Source: Viscum album
Lineage: Eukaryota > Streptophyta > Magnoliopsida > Santalales > Viscaceae
DNA length: 64,000 bases
Assembly (NCBI GenBank): GCA_963277665.1
Contig: OY728121.1
Location: 1,650,174,062 to 1,650,238,061 of the forward strand
Direction: 5' to 3'
The notes beneath the pieces were generated by a model. The model did not search any database and was not told the origin of the DNA. It saw only the letters and a list, made by a program, of their open reading frames with translations. How positions within the stretch are numbered: the first letter of the stretch is position 1; the number at the start of each line of letters is the position of its first letter. Shown here one piece after another: positions 12,801-24,899 of this stretch. A program made the translations under genes and the position numbers.

Positions 12801-14316
12801 TTTATGGAATTAAATATTTCAAATTAAATTAAACTTAATGTTAGTATTGTCATTTATTTGATTCTTCCTTGAATAAATATATTATTGTATCAACAATGTG
12901 TCATAATTAAATTTAATTATTTATTTTCTAGAAGGTATAAATAAATTACATTGATTATGTAATATTTTTAGATTTATAAACTATATTTATAGTTAATGAG
13001 ATACCTTATATAACTCCATAGTAAAATACTATTCATTTTAAATACAAAAGTGTGATAAAAATGACTATTCATTGAATATAATATCATAAATGGATTAAAG
13101 TCATCAATGTCGCTCCAGGTGGACTTATAATCGACCCAAGGATTCACACGTTCATGATACAATTTTCCAATTATATTTGGAAATGTTTGGGGTAGTTTTA
13201 TATTACTATAATATAATTTTAATCTTCAATTACCTGATTTACCTTTAACCGTGGTAATACAATTTATTACTAATGTTACTATTCATTATGTCCAAATATA
13301 AAAGGGAACTATTTACCTAATTTGAACCATATGATTCAAAATAAGGATTATATTTTTTTCCCAAATTCAAAATAAATAATTGGTTACATTTTTTATAAAA
13401 TTAACCCCTTGATGGTATAAGAAAATGTGTTTTTTATGTAAAACATCAAAAAGATCACATTGTTTTATATCTAATTTCAATATATAAATGATTCTAATGA
13501 AATAAATTAGATTAAATTATAAACAAATAATGTTAATGTACATTAAAACCAATTAAATGGATAATATATCTATATAAACATCATATATGAATTTTTAGTT
13601 TTGAATTACAATGCATTATTTTTTACTATTCATTAAAAATGAATATTATCAAAAAAATACAAAAAAATGATAAAAATTAATATTTTCTGTCATAATTCCC
13701 AAGAATACGTTTATTTTATCAAATAATAATAATAAATTGTCAATGATATATTTAAAATGGGTTCTCTATCAAAAGGTAGTAAAACTGCATTTTTTTTAAA
13801 AAAATATATCTTTTATCTGAAAAATTGTAATTGTTGTTATATCATGTCTATAAAACATATAAGATAGATTATAAATATTAAATTTAATAAATTACATATA
13901 TAGTTCTTTAATAAAGTCTATCATGATTGATTTTATTATGTTATACTCACTTATATTCATTTAAATAGATGTTCAGAAAAACTCATCCTTTTTATTCAAT
14001 TGGTTTTTATTAAATTTCCTAATAAATTTTTAATAAATGAATTATTTTATATAAATTTTAAATAATATTTTCACAATTAAATCAATATCATTCATTACCT
14101 CTATTCTAACGGCTATGTGATAACAACAACTTAATATACCAATATTAATAATATATTATTTTTCAGTATATGTCAGTCTTGTGTGAAATGTTTGAATTTT
14201 GATAAACCCACTATTATGTGTCAGGTACACTATTAAAAAAGATTCCCCATTAATGTAAAATTCATAAATATTAATAGATATAAAAAAAATATTATATAAT
14301 TACATGGGATGTTACA
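9821..14316 (-). repeat. E1 5' LTR (right copy)
   Basis: About 4.5 kb. On the minus strand it starts TGTAACATCCCATG at 14316 and ends GGGGACTTATA at 9821. Its first 3.6 kb is collinear with 1-3576. Its distal part, which the left copy lacks because of the window edge, matches the solo LTR: three CCACCC boxes at 10490-10546. A TATA box lies at 12291-12300. Strongly AT-rich with no open frame of note. Confidence 0.85.
12291..12300 (-). promoter_or_regulatory. TATA box of the E1 right LTR
   Basis: CTATAAAATG on the minus strand, 2016 bp from the LTR start, at the same relative place as in the left LTR. Confidence 0.55.
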
Positions 14317-14339
14317 ATGATGGTGTTTCTATTACGAAC

Positions 14340-14860
14340 AGATTTTGTCCACCGGAAGAAGAGTACGAGTATAATGATCCTATGCACATTAAAAATAGAT
14401 TTTGAAGGGAATCATCATCCAACAGTAAATATTCTATTTTAGGGAAGTAAAAATATTAAGATCAAGAAGTACTACCATGATTAAGTCTCTCTCAAAGCAA
14501 TAATGAATAAAAACACTTTGAATCTTGATACCAGATGCTCATCACATATGACAAGAAATACTAATTTATTTAATAATGTAAAGAAATGGTGGGATGGAAT
14601 AGTTTAGTTTGAGAATGATGGTGCTTTGAAGATCAAAGTTTGTGGATTTACTAAACTGGATAATGGAGAGAAGAATAAAACTAAAGTTCTCTATGTGAAT
14701 GGTTTGCATAATAGTCTCCTTAGTTTGGGTTAGCTCTATGAATCGAGACATATAGTGACATTCAATAGAAGTGTTTTTACTATAAAATGAATGAAAATAA
14801 ATTATTTAATGAAAGTTTGAATAATATATGGGAACTTATATCTGGTTTATAGTAAAGAGT
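14340..14860 (+). pseudogene. Ty1/copia polyprotein fragment: protease end and GAG-pre-integrase
   Basis: Plus-strand translation of about 14526-14800 gives, in one frame broken by stops, the copia protease/pre-integrase block: LDTRCSSHMT, then a spacing of 40-odd residues, then VLYVNGLHNSLLSLG, then a VTFNRSVFTI-like strand. The family signature is a D-[ST]-G-C-[ST]-x-H-M-T motif followed by VLYVPxLxxNLLSxxQL. The glycine of the active-site triad has become Arg. Ahead of it is a short acidic stretch (EEEYEYNDP-like). No copia RT or LTRs were found nearby. It is an isolated relic, probably the DNA E1 inserted into or beside. Confidence 0.72.
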
Positions 14861-14879
14861 GCTAATTCGGGGTCAAGAT

Positions 14880-15778
14880 GTGAGGAGTGGAGGTTCCCAT
14901 TTGTAAGTTAAGGGAGTGACACATTTTTAATTATTCTTACCTTATAAATATTATATGTTCCATAGTCATGGTAAAATGGAACTAAAACCATTAAAATTTT
15001 AATATATGGTTACAAGGAATGAAATAACTTCATAAAAATATAATTAATTCATTATTCTATGGCCTTATCAATTTTTTTATTAACATGTTTTTCCTCTTTA
15101 CTTTAGAGGAATCGATTTTTTAAAAAATTTATAATTAATAATGAAGAAAAATGAAACTGGCCACCTTAATATTTTTAAAACCCCAGAATCAAAATATTAA
15201 ATACAGTTTTCAATAATCCATATTTATGGGTCGTAGAAATTTAATTTTATTTAAAAATTTACAAACAAAAAATTTTTTTGTATGGAAGAATATATTTTTA
15301 AGCCTTGAAATTTATTTTTTACAAAATAATGTATAATGCTGATTAATATAAAATTAATTGAACTATTTTATATTAAATGAGACTATTTTTACGTTAAACC
15401 TTTCCAAAAATATAATTATAATTTTTATATTATGGAAATAAAATGATAGTTTTTATAAATATCCATATCATCTCTATTCCCTCAAAAATGAATCTTTTTA
15501 TATGAATCCAAAAAATTCCCTGTAAAAAATATTTGATATGATGAAATAAAAAAATTATCAATATTTTATCCAATTAAATTTCTAAATTTTTTAAATTTTA
15601 CTATTTCATACAACGATATAATATATCAAAAACCCTTTAGTAAGGGTACAATTTTTTCATAATTCAATTTAAAAATTAGTATAATTTTTCTATAATTATT
15701 GGGAATCAATAAAATATAATAATTAATATTAAAATAATATGAAATAAAAGTATTTTTATCATTACCAGGGTTGTAACA
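14880..15778 (-). repeat. Truncated LTR start (LTR-D), minus strand
   Basis: The minus strand at 15778 reads TGTTACAACCCTGGTAATGA, matching the E1 LTR start TGTAACAGCCCTGGTCATTA in most positions. The piece would run left from 15778 and be cut off at the copia relic. No matching second LTR was identified, so its left boundary is only approximate. A plus-strand reading of the same bases (TGTAACAGTC at 15772) could also be an LTR start. Confidence 0.35.
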
Positions 15779-18700
15779 GTCAACCATCTATGAGGTTTTC
15801 CAGTTATGTTTGCAACATGACTACCAATTGTTTTACAAATTAATAATAATTCATAAATCTTATTATGCAGTTATGTGTTCGTATAGATGAATAATGTTTT
15901 GATATAAAAAGGTAATTAATTTAAATTTAATTTCTTATAAAACTATTTATTGTTTTTATTTAATATTTCCTTCTTTAAAAATTTATTTTATAAAATTTTG
16001 TATAGTTTAATTTCAATAGTTTTTTTAAATTTTTAATGATTTATTCAATATTTTAGGTTAATTATATCCAATTATTCATTTTAATTTGATACCATAAGAA
16101 TCATTTATTATTTTAATTTTGAAAAATATATGTTTCTAATGTTTCGTTTTTTTGTGTTTAACCTATTTTCATCGGATTTATTTTACATAATTTCATGTAT
16201 ATGAATATTTTATCAAGATTCATTATTTTAGTAATACATTTATCATTAACCCGAAAATGAACATGGGTTATTTATATGTTTATTTTTTAATTATATTTAG
16301 GTAATTATTTGGAAATATTTTTATGATCAATTTTTTTTAAATAAATCAAGGGAAGTATTTTTTCATATGTTTGGGAAATATCACCTTATAATATTTTGTA
16401 ATGGGAATATAAAATTTCTCCTTTTATGATTTGGTTTTCAAATGATGTTTATATATAGGTTTCCATATATATTGTGACATTCCATGACATTATAGTTTAA
16501 ATAAATCATGACTATGTTACTAAAACATCTATAGTATGACTATCTATGAACCAATTGTACTTCTTGATTTTTTATGATCTTTTACTATGTAAAGGAGTTC
16601 TAAAAAGTAAAACCTAAATGAACAAAAAGTATAAGAAAAATTCATAATCCTTTTTAATAGTTTGAATATAAAATTAGATAATGGTTGGGTTGAAAAAATT
16701 TTAATGTACGAGTTTGTTATTATCTTATGTATTTATTAACTAGTTCCTTTCATATACTAAATTCAAAACATTATCAAGTCTAATCATCTTTTTCATTATA
16801 ATTTGAAATTTAAATAATACAAATAATAAGTGTGTTTTTTAAGATCCGTACATAGAATTCATTTTTTATAATGAGTTTATATTTATATTTTTATTATTAA
16901 AACTACCAAGTTAGGTGTTTAGAATCATGAATTTTTTTTTAATAAAACCCACATTATTACAAAAAACCATATTTACACTATTTAAATTATAATGCTCAAA
17001 ATTGAAAAAGATTCATTTCATCAAATATGAGTAAGACATGAAAATATTAACATTGAATTATTTTTTATGTAGAATGATTTTCATATATTGAGTTTTAAAA
17101 GAATAAAAAATATTTAAATAATTATATTTAAATCTTAAAATTATAATAAATTAAATGGTTTTTATGATACACAGTATAAATTGTTTTGTTTAAAAAAATT
17201 ATCCTAAAGTTTTTACTTATGCCACTTATTTCTTTTGATAATTTCTTTTAGAGTATCAAAAATTAATTATTATTCTATGATTTTTTCTACCTTTGGCATT
17301 TTGTTAAATTGATTGATTAATATTTAAGTCATAACTTAGTGTTCTATTAGAAAATATTATATTTCATTTTTATGTTTTATTTATTTCTATAATAATGTGA
17401 AGATGAATATAGTGGTAATGATATTACTGATTCCTATTTTTTATGATGATAATGTAGTTTCTAAAAATATTGATTGTATATTTTAGGATTCATTCTAAGT
17501 TGATATAATGATAATGTTCAATGGTGAGATAGTTATTATTATTATAAATTTTATAAGTTGGTATTCCACACAGAAATGAACTAGTTGATGGAATAATAAT
17601 GTCTTGTACTACATTGAATTGGTATAAAATATTCCCCTTTCCCTTTGGGATGGTCTTGTAAACTACCCAGACATGGTGTACACATACCCATTTCCCCGAG
17701 ATGGATACTATATCCTGAACCAATTTTACTCATTTTTATCTAATTTTGATAGTCCCTAAAATTATTTTTATTGTGGTATAAACCTCTTGGTATAAGTATT
17801 TTCTTTTTATATTTATTATTTTTATAAAAACTAATTTATTATATATGAATTATAAGATGATTAAATTTTCACTTACACACACTTTTATTCACTTTTTGTG
17901 TCTAAAAATCATTCTTGGTTCCTTAATATCTTTTAATGCTCTCTCGTATCATGTGATCTTTGGTGGATATGAATCATCACTTACAACACATGATTTCTAA
18001 ATATGAATACTACTAGATATTATATTTTATTATGTAATTGGAATTGATATGATCATTTTTCATATAGACTCTACTATAGTTTTGGATCATAGAAGTCCTC
18101 TATCAGAATGAATATAGTCATTACAAATGAATTTATATTTAGATTATGTTATAAACAATATCGATCTTTAATTTCCTTCTATTTTTTAGTTTTCTATATT
18201 TGTTTGATTATTTTATATAATGTATCTATATTCATTTAGATATATAGTAATTTTTTGGTTATTATTCATATATAGATATTTCCACTCATGTACATGTAAC
18301 ATATTATAGAGAATAATGTTTATGAATATTTAAGGGAATATCTAATTTATAAATTGTTCATAAATGATTTTTGGAAGAAACCTTTAATGAATTGTTTAAT
18401 TTTTACATATAGGTAAATATTTCAAAATTAATGGATTGGGAACAGAAAAACTAAATAGAAGTCAGAAGGGATTGATGAACACACTTGATTTTAGTGGAAA
18501 TTGGACACATTTATTTTTCATGCATTCATGTGAGGGGTGTTAAATGTGGTATTAATGCTGTTTTTAATATTATTGGTTTTTGAATGTTCTTATTCATGAT
18601 TAATGACTATTAGGACTTTTGATGTATCATATATAGAGGAATTATCATCCTACTTATAGATAAAGGTCATGTTATCATGGTGTGTCTGTGTGTTGAGTAG

Positions 18701-20449
18701 GAACAATAGGTTGAGGTGAATATTTTGATAAAATGACTTCAGTATGACATCGTGAAGCATAATAGGTGTAATAGGTATTTTCTATGATAGAAATTTTCCA
18801 TTATTATATGAATCATTGATATAATGGAATAAGAGGACATGTTCATTGTAGTTATAGGCTATTTTTATTATAAATGAATAACTTTATTTAATTATAAGAA
18901 ATTAATTATGTTATAAGTGATATCTTTAATACCTTATTTTTATTAATGTAATTAATTAATTTTATTATAATATATTTTTTATCTCTATTTATGATCCATT
19001 CATTGTTTAGTAATAAGATGTTAGAAAAATAACATTATTCACATAGTGAAATATAATTATTCTTGATAAAATTTATATATAATGATATATTATCGACTAC
19101 GTTCTCTAATTATAATAACTGATATTATGAATAGAACTAGTTATATGACTTATAAGTAGAGAATATAGTTTAATATGAATGTTTCTAAAATGCAATACCA
19201 TTTATGTGGGCTCTTTAAATAAAGAAATGTTTTATTTTAGAAACATGTTTTACATATCCATTGGTTCGATGAAAAAAACCCATTTTTTCGAAAGTATAAT
19301 TTTGGATATGATTTTTAAAAGAAATGAAACTTGTGGGGAAACTATTTCCGTAATTAATGTTTTTTATAAATTAAAAATATTATGGAATGGAATATAATCT
19401 TCTTGGAGGGTAATTTATATAGTGGGGATCACTATAGATCAAATTTAGATTGAGTGGTTATATTCTAGGTACCATAAGGATGTTAGCACATCATCCATGA
19501 ATTGTTATATTATTTTTTTAATGGGATGTGTTGGATTTGGGGTCACATATTCAGAATCAAGATTTGAGATTTGAAATGTTTATTTCATAAATAGGACTGG
19601 ATTGGAGATTTAGTAAGGTATTAAGTATGTGTATGTTAGACTATTTTGAAAACATTATGGTGAGAGTCTATTTGGTGCAGATTTTGTATTGAACCATCAC
19701 CTATTTATAGTGATTATATTATTATTAATAATATAAACACAAAATATGATTAATTAAAACATGAGGTAGTTTAAATTTATTGGATAATGAAAAGTGTAAC
19801 TTTTTTGGAAACTTTTTTTACATTCTAGTTTTGTGGATTCATTTTTTGGGGTATTTTTTAATTTTGTTAATGTTCTATTATATGATATTGGAATTAGGAG
19901 AGGCATAGAGGTGGTGTTATACACAATTAAAAATTGTACTTAGTTCCATGTACATGGTGGTGGGTACATAGTGTATTGTGATGTTTGTCTAAAGTGTGTT
20001 TTTAGGTGGTTCCAATAGGCACCTAAAGTCTATGAAACAAGTACCTAGTAACCTAGAATGATTTTTATTAGGTCAATTTCATCTTTTACAATGAAATAGT
20101 TTTCTGTATTTTTTTCACCTTCAATGCATTCTCTTCCAGGCTATCCAAGACACCCATGGAGTGCTCCACTTGGATTTTTTCCCCGTGATAGTTTTTCACA
20201 TGATTTCAAAAATATACAAGGGTTTTCAATATTCTAAACAAAAGATAAATATTCATTCACATATTCTCATTCCATTTCCACACTTATTTATGAAATCCTA
20301 TTTTATAGGTCAGATTTTTTTCTGGAATTTCATGGTTACATGGCTGAATTTAGCAAATATGAAGGGCCTTTGTATGACTTTTATCGATAAATTAATGGTT
20401 AATATTTTATGCACCATTTTTTATTTTTTTCATTTTATGAGATTATGAT
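15779..20449. other. AT-rich decayed intergenic DNA, probably old LTR material
   Basis: No gene, RNA or domain recognised. Around 18410-18690 the plus strand loosely follows the end of the solo LTR: an acceptor-like ATATAG, a GGAAATTGGACAC block, then AAGGTCATGTTATCATGG where a decayed LTR end and primer site would be expected. This suggests an old plus-strand LTR ending near 18678, but the match is weak. Short open stretches at 19179-19397, 20161-20448 and 17723-17490 (minus) show no family resemblance. Confidence 0.4.
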
Positions 20450-23400
20450 ATTATAATGATTATGGTTTTATAGTATTTTTTACTTAGTATACATCATGGT
20501 TTATCCTTGTAATTGGTGTAGTGTTTGGGTGTCTTAGGACCCCATAATTAATATATTAAAAATATTAATATATATTAATACACATACACAAATAATTTTA
20601 GTTTTTTTTATACCTCCCATATTGCAGGTCCTTAGATGGAATATAAGAGACCATAGTTGATTCCAGAGAATTGGGTTTACCAATGGAATATTCTAATGTG
20701 GGTGAGTGTGAGATGTTTTAAAGAAATCATCCATTGGTGGGTTCATTTAATTAAAATAATTGTTTTTATATTAAATGGACTAAATATAATCCTCTACACA
20801 TACCCAATTATTAAAACTCTACATGGTTATCTATGTAACCCAAGGATTATTTGAGAGGAGGATTACATGTTCTTCGTTGGAGGATCTCATTGAAGGAAGA
20901 CATGTGATTATATCATGGTGGATTGATAGGTATTGAATACAGTAAGGCTTCTTCATATATGGAGAACTCTTTCTTCGCTAAATATTGATCTTAAATCAAT
21001 ATATGTATCATCCATGGTGGTTTTATTGTTTTTTATTAAAATATTCCACATGGATCCATATCATTTTTATTGATCTAGTATTTCTCAACCCCCTCAAAAG
21101 CCAATCTCGGTAAATTTGATTATTAAATCAGTTTATAATTGTAATTCATTCCATGCACCCATGGTATCCATAATTCTGTGATTTTTTGTTGCTAAATCTT
21201 ATATAAACATGGTATTACCTTTGTTCTTATACTTTCCCATCACCCGTATTATTGTACTTCATTGTTAGACTATCGGGTCAGGATTCGACATATCATAGGT
21301 GGGTTCTAGCGTAATAAAACCTCGTGATTTTTGGGGAATTCATGTATTATGGACATATTGATGATTTCTCAATGGATTTGGATGATTTATGAGTGATTAC
21401 TCATGATTCTAGAAACCATAGTGGAATGAATGGTGATAAGTGGTTTGGGATAAATTGTAGGCTTCATGAAGTGGATCAGAATCCAATTTCGGACCATAAG
21501 AGGAGGGTAATAGATGGATAGAGGTGACCCCATTAAATTTCAAAAATTCAAACGTTTTGTGTTGTATTAGAGTCAATGTATTGGGAATCCACATGAAAAA
21601 TTTGGATTTTCAATGAAAAATTATACTACATTCCAGGTAGTTAAAAAGGACACATGGCATGTTCTTCAGATTTTCTAGCGGATAGGGTTTGCAGCTTGGT
21701 TAAGGATCATAAGTCTTGTGGTCAATCCCACATTCCATGTGACCCTACACATGTATACAAACCTGGTTCCAAATATACATTCCTTGAGACCCTGGGTGGT
21801 CATACACACTCTGTACCACGAACACATTCTATGTGGTCATGGATATCTAGTCGAACCTTGTGCCAATTCACATTCCCAAGATAACGTGTTGTAATAAACA
21901 CAATTTGACCCATTTACATGACATATAGTATGAAATGGATCACTATTCCAAGAATAGGGATAAAAATGGCCCTATAGTTATGTTAGGTCTCTCGGAATGT
22001 GGGGCATATTATATATTTTTTATTCCACCCTTAACTTGTTCCTCTCATATCTACTTATTTTGGGCTCAGTTTTTTTCCCATGAGTTTCAAACATAATTTT
22101 CCCCCTATAAAACATGTTTGAGTCATTTATTATGAAACATGAGATTCTATGTAATGTTTATGAGGATTATAATTCATTAGATATATCGTGATGATGACTA
22201 TGATCAGGACCAGTTAATTTCAGAGACACTGGGGTTAGCATCCCACTATCATAGTAGGAAAATGATCCCCCATAATACTATATATTTAATGGGTGGTACC
22301 CAAATGATTCACTAGCGAGAAGGTCTAACATTCACTAAGTTTCACCCTCTGATATACCAGGTTGTGGGTCTTACACCTACTGAGCTAAACCCCTATTATT
22401 CCCTAGGGAGCGGGTCCTTTGTTTATTGAGTGGAACCCCTTTTTGGAATATGGTGTGAGTCCTCTTCCTAGCGTGAGTCACCCTCAAATGAATTAGAGAA
22501 CATTTCCTCTATTCCCTGAGTGGTATCATCTATCACTATAGGTATTGTGACCTATATCTATTGAGTGGCACACCCTTATCATACAAAGGCTTGGTTTCTC
22601 TATTAGAGATTGTTCCTCATCTGGACACGGAGCTATGGTGACATACAATTCATCCACATGGATTTTTCAGACTATCATTCATGATGTTAGGCCTTGATAA
22701 TGAACCATTGGATATACATGAAGAATCATCATCCTGGGATTGAATATTTATATAGATATCATCTTTCTCTCTTGTCCTCGATACAATTTACTCATATATC
22801 TATTACAGGTATTGCCTTTCTCTTTTTATGTCTTGAGATTACTATTTTGGGGTCTTTCTATTTATCTATTTCTTGATTTAGAGGTTTCATACTAAATACG
22901 TTTATACTCAGGCATGTAGGGGATTTTCCCATATGTGTCTTAGCTTATATTGACAATTGAATGACCGTTAGTGACATTAAAAGATCATAGAGTTACTCGA
23001 CTTCATTTACCACCTATAGTTTTAAAACATGGTGATTAGTATCTAATATAGGTCACTTTTCTATTATTCCGTATATTTTCAAGAATATAATTATTTTCTA
23101 TGCTAGATTGTATTTTACCCCTTTGAAAATTATTTAATTATATTTTACTTCAATGTATTCCAATGACCTTATTGCATGCATGGTTTTACAGAAATTGATA
23201 CAGTATTATTTTATTCTTCATTATGTTTTCAGGGATACGGTTGGGTGTGTGCATATAGATACATTTGGAAAAGGCCTCACATTTCATTTATTCCTCAACC
23301 ATATGAATCCCTAGACACTAGCTTATTGGAGGGGGTGTTGGGATTATGATGGCTAAGCTTGTATCCAACCAGGCTGGCCTTAGTGGAACATTTCATTACA

Positions 23401-23606
23401 GATTGTTATCGATGATGTTCATTCCTTGGGATGGTGTTTGCTGTTTTTCCATTATGTTTAATTTTTTTCACATAGGAAAATGGTGTTGAAGTGTCAAGAG
23501 TGTGTTATTCTAGTTAGGGAACCTATTTTTAGTGCTTTCATTAACATATCCTAACAACATGACTCTAAATGTAGACATGTTGATTTGGAACACCATGAAA
23601 TCGATA
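20450..23606 (+). repeat. E2 5' LTR
   Basis: Collinear with 28300-31432. Matched landmarks are TCTTAGGACC plus the TATTAAAAATATTAATATAT block (20532 against 28379), the GGGTCAGGATTCGACAT block (21273 against 29136), GGCTTCATGAAGTGG (21460 against 29317), the tandem array (22240 against 30150) and TATTGGAG with GTGTTGGGATTATGA (23320 against 31180). The end is placed just before the primer site at 23607. The start is uncertain between 20446 and 20457. A TTATATAAAC TATA-like box is at 21199-21208. Confidence 0.83.
22240..22640 (+). repeat. Diverged tandem array in the E2 5' LTR (unit ~45-55 bp)
   Basis: A recurring pattern of GTGTGGGTCCT, CTATTxATTGAGTGG and TACCC repeats at about 45-55-bp spacing, at least six times, with heavy divergence. 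The same array is in the 3' LTR (30150-30480). The E3 LTR has a related, better preserved array (GTCCTGTGTGGGCC-type units), so the array is an ancestral feature of this LTR lineage. Confidence 0.6.
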
Positions 23607-23620
23607 TTAGGTATCAATGG
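23607..23620 (+). other. E2 primer-binding site
   Basis: TTAGGTATCAATGG corresponds position by position to TTGGTATCAGAGG in E3, with a few G-to-A and related changes. It lies 118 bp before the gag-like ATG. Confidence 0.65.
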
Positions 23621-23737
23621 AACATGACTCATATAAGATTGGGTCATTTGAATTCACTTATTGATTCATATACCCATACATATATATATTCTTCTCTACC
23701 TATAGTATATCATGATCACTTTCATGATGCCTCAATA

Positions 23738-24800
23738 ATGGCTCCCAACCTAGTTAACAATATAAGATCATGATGATGTTATGGGGAGTTATAAGGCCTA
23801 TGTTTAGGGGCCATATGAAGAGGGTTTTCCACTATATGGGAGGAAGAAGAAGCCACAACTATTGAGTAGTAGATAGTAAAATAAGGGTGGGTAGAGGATG
23901 CACATAATGTTAAAAAGATAAGGTAGTTCTATCATTAACGAATAATGATGTTACATGGAGAAAAAAGTCCCCAAGCAGTGAAGGATTGTCTTGAGTAGGT
24001 GATATGAGAAGTTGGAATTATGTGGACCCTAACTGATCAAATGGTAGTACTAGAATCCAGTCTTTCCCATAGATTTTCGTTGAGCTACTTGATTCCCTTC
24101 ACGAAGACTCCCAATGATATGACACTCTCATGTTCTGACTTTCAGTAGTTATCCTTTTCAAAGTTTTTTTCTTCATGATTGTTATTATTTTAGTTCCAGT
24201 AGATTAATTTAATGGATAAGGTACATATTATAGTTTCCATTCATAGATCATGGTTCAATATACTTACATGATACTCCCTCAATATGGTGTAGGATGGTTA
24301 CATATGACGGTGGATGTTTGAGGAGTGTCTCTTCAGAGACATATATTATAATGTGTTCTTCATATTTATTCCAAATTATACTATAGTTGTAGAGTTGTAT
24401 TTGGTGATAGAAAGATATTCATATAAGTGATGAAAGGTATCTCGATATTCCAGTGGGAATCATGGGGTAGAATTGTCAATAGAAGCTAGAGGGAATGATT
24501 CTATAGGGTCTTAGCATAGGATACCCCTTCATGGCGGGACTTAGTCACATGGATATGTGATTTAGGTTTCATAGAGAGGATTTTGTCGTCCTTGAGAGGG
24601 GTGATTCTATAATTGTAATGAGAAAGGTCACATAGCTCAGGATTTCTCATCCTGTTGAGATGATGACTGAATTTTGGTAGGTGATGGACTTCCATGAAAA
24701 TGGAAACATCATCATTCAAGATCTTCTATGCATTGATAATTTGAATGAAATGGATTGAGTGATGGAAGTGGAGTAAGTGTGCCTTCAATGGGATGATATT
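23738..24800 (+). pseudogene. E2 gag remnant with zinc knuckle
   Basis: An ATG at 23738 opens MAPNLVNN, aligning with the MAPRWQPA start of E3 gag, but stops after 11 codons. The capsid part is too decayed to follow in one frame. At 24605-24646 a CCHC nucleic-acid-binding knuckle is still readable as FYNCNEKGHIAQDF: the second Cys and the His are kept, while the first and last Cys have become Phe. The frame contains frequent stops. Gag would have formed the virus-like particle; this copy cannot. Confidence 0.7.
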
Positions 24801-24899
24801 TTGGTGGGGGTTGACTCTATTGGATTATCCCACCACCATTTCTACTTGGTAGACCATTATAGGATCTGGGAGTTAGTGGTTGTGGCCTTGGGTATTTGC

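Larger units (their letters stand above)
1..14316 (-). mobile_element. E1: old Ty3/gypsy-type LTR element, minus strand, left end outside the window
   Basis: Two long direct repeats lie in the same orientation (1-3576 and the right half of 9821-14316). On the minus strand each begins with TGTAACA followed by a C-rich stretch, the start usual for plant gypsy LTRs. A primer-binding site of the initiator-Met tRNA type lies immediately inside the right LTR (9805-9820), which fixes the polarity: the 5' LTR is on the right. The interior is 3577-9820. After subtracting the solo LTR inserted in it, about 2.4 kb remains, too short for a full gag-pol, and I recognise no gag or pol motif. E1 is therefore a deleted or non-autonomous copy. 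The LTR pairing and the primer site are seen directly; the assignment to gypsy rests on the LTR termini and the shared family with the solo LTR. Confidence 0.82.
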
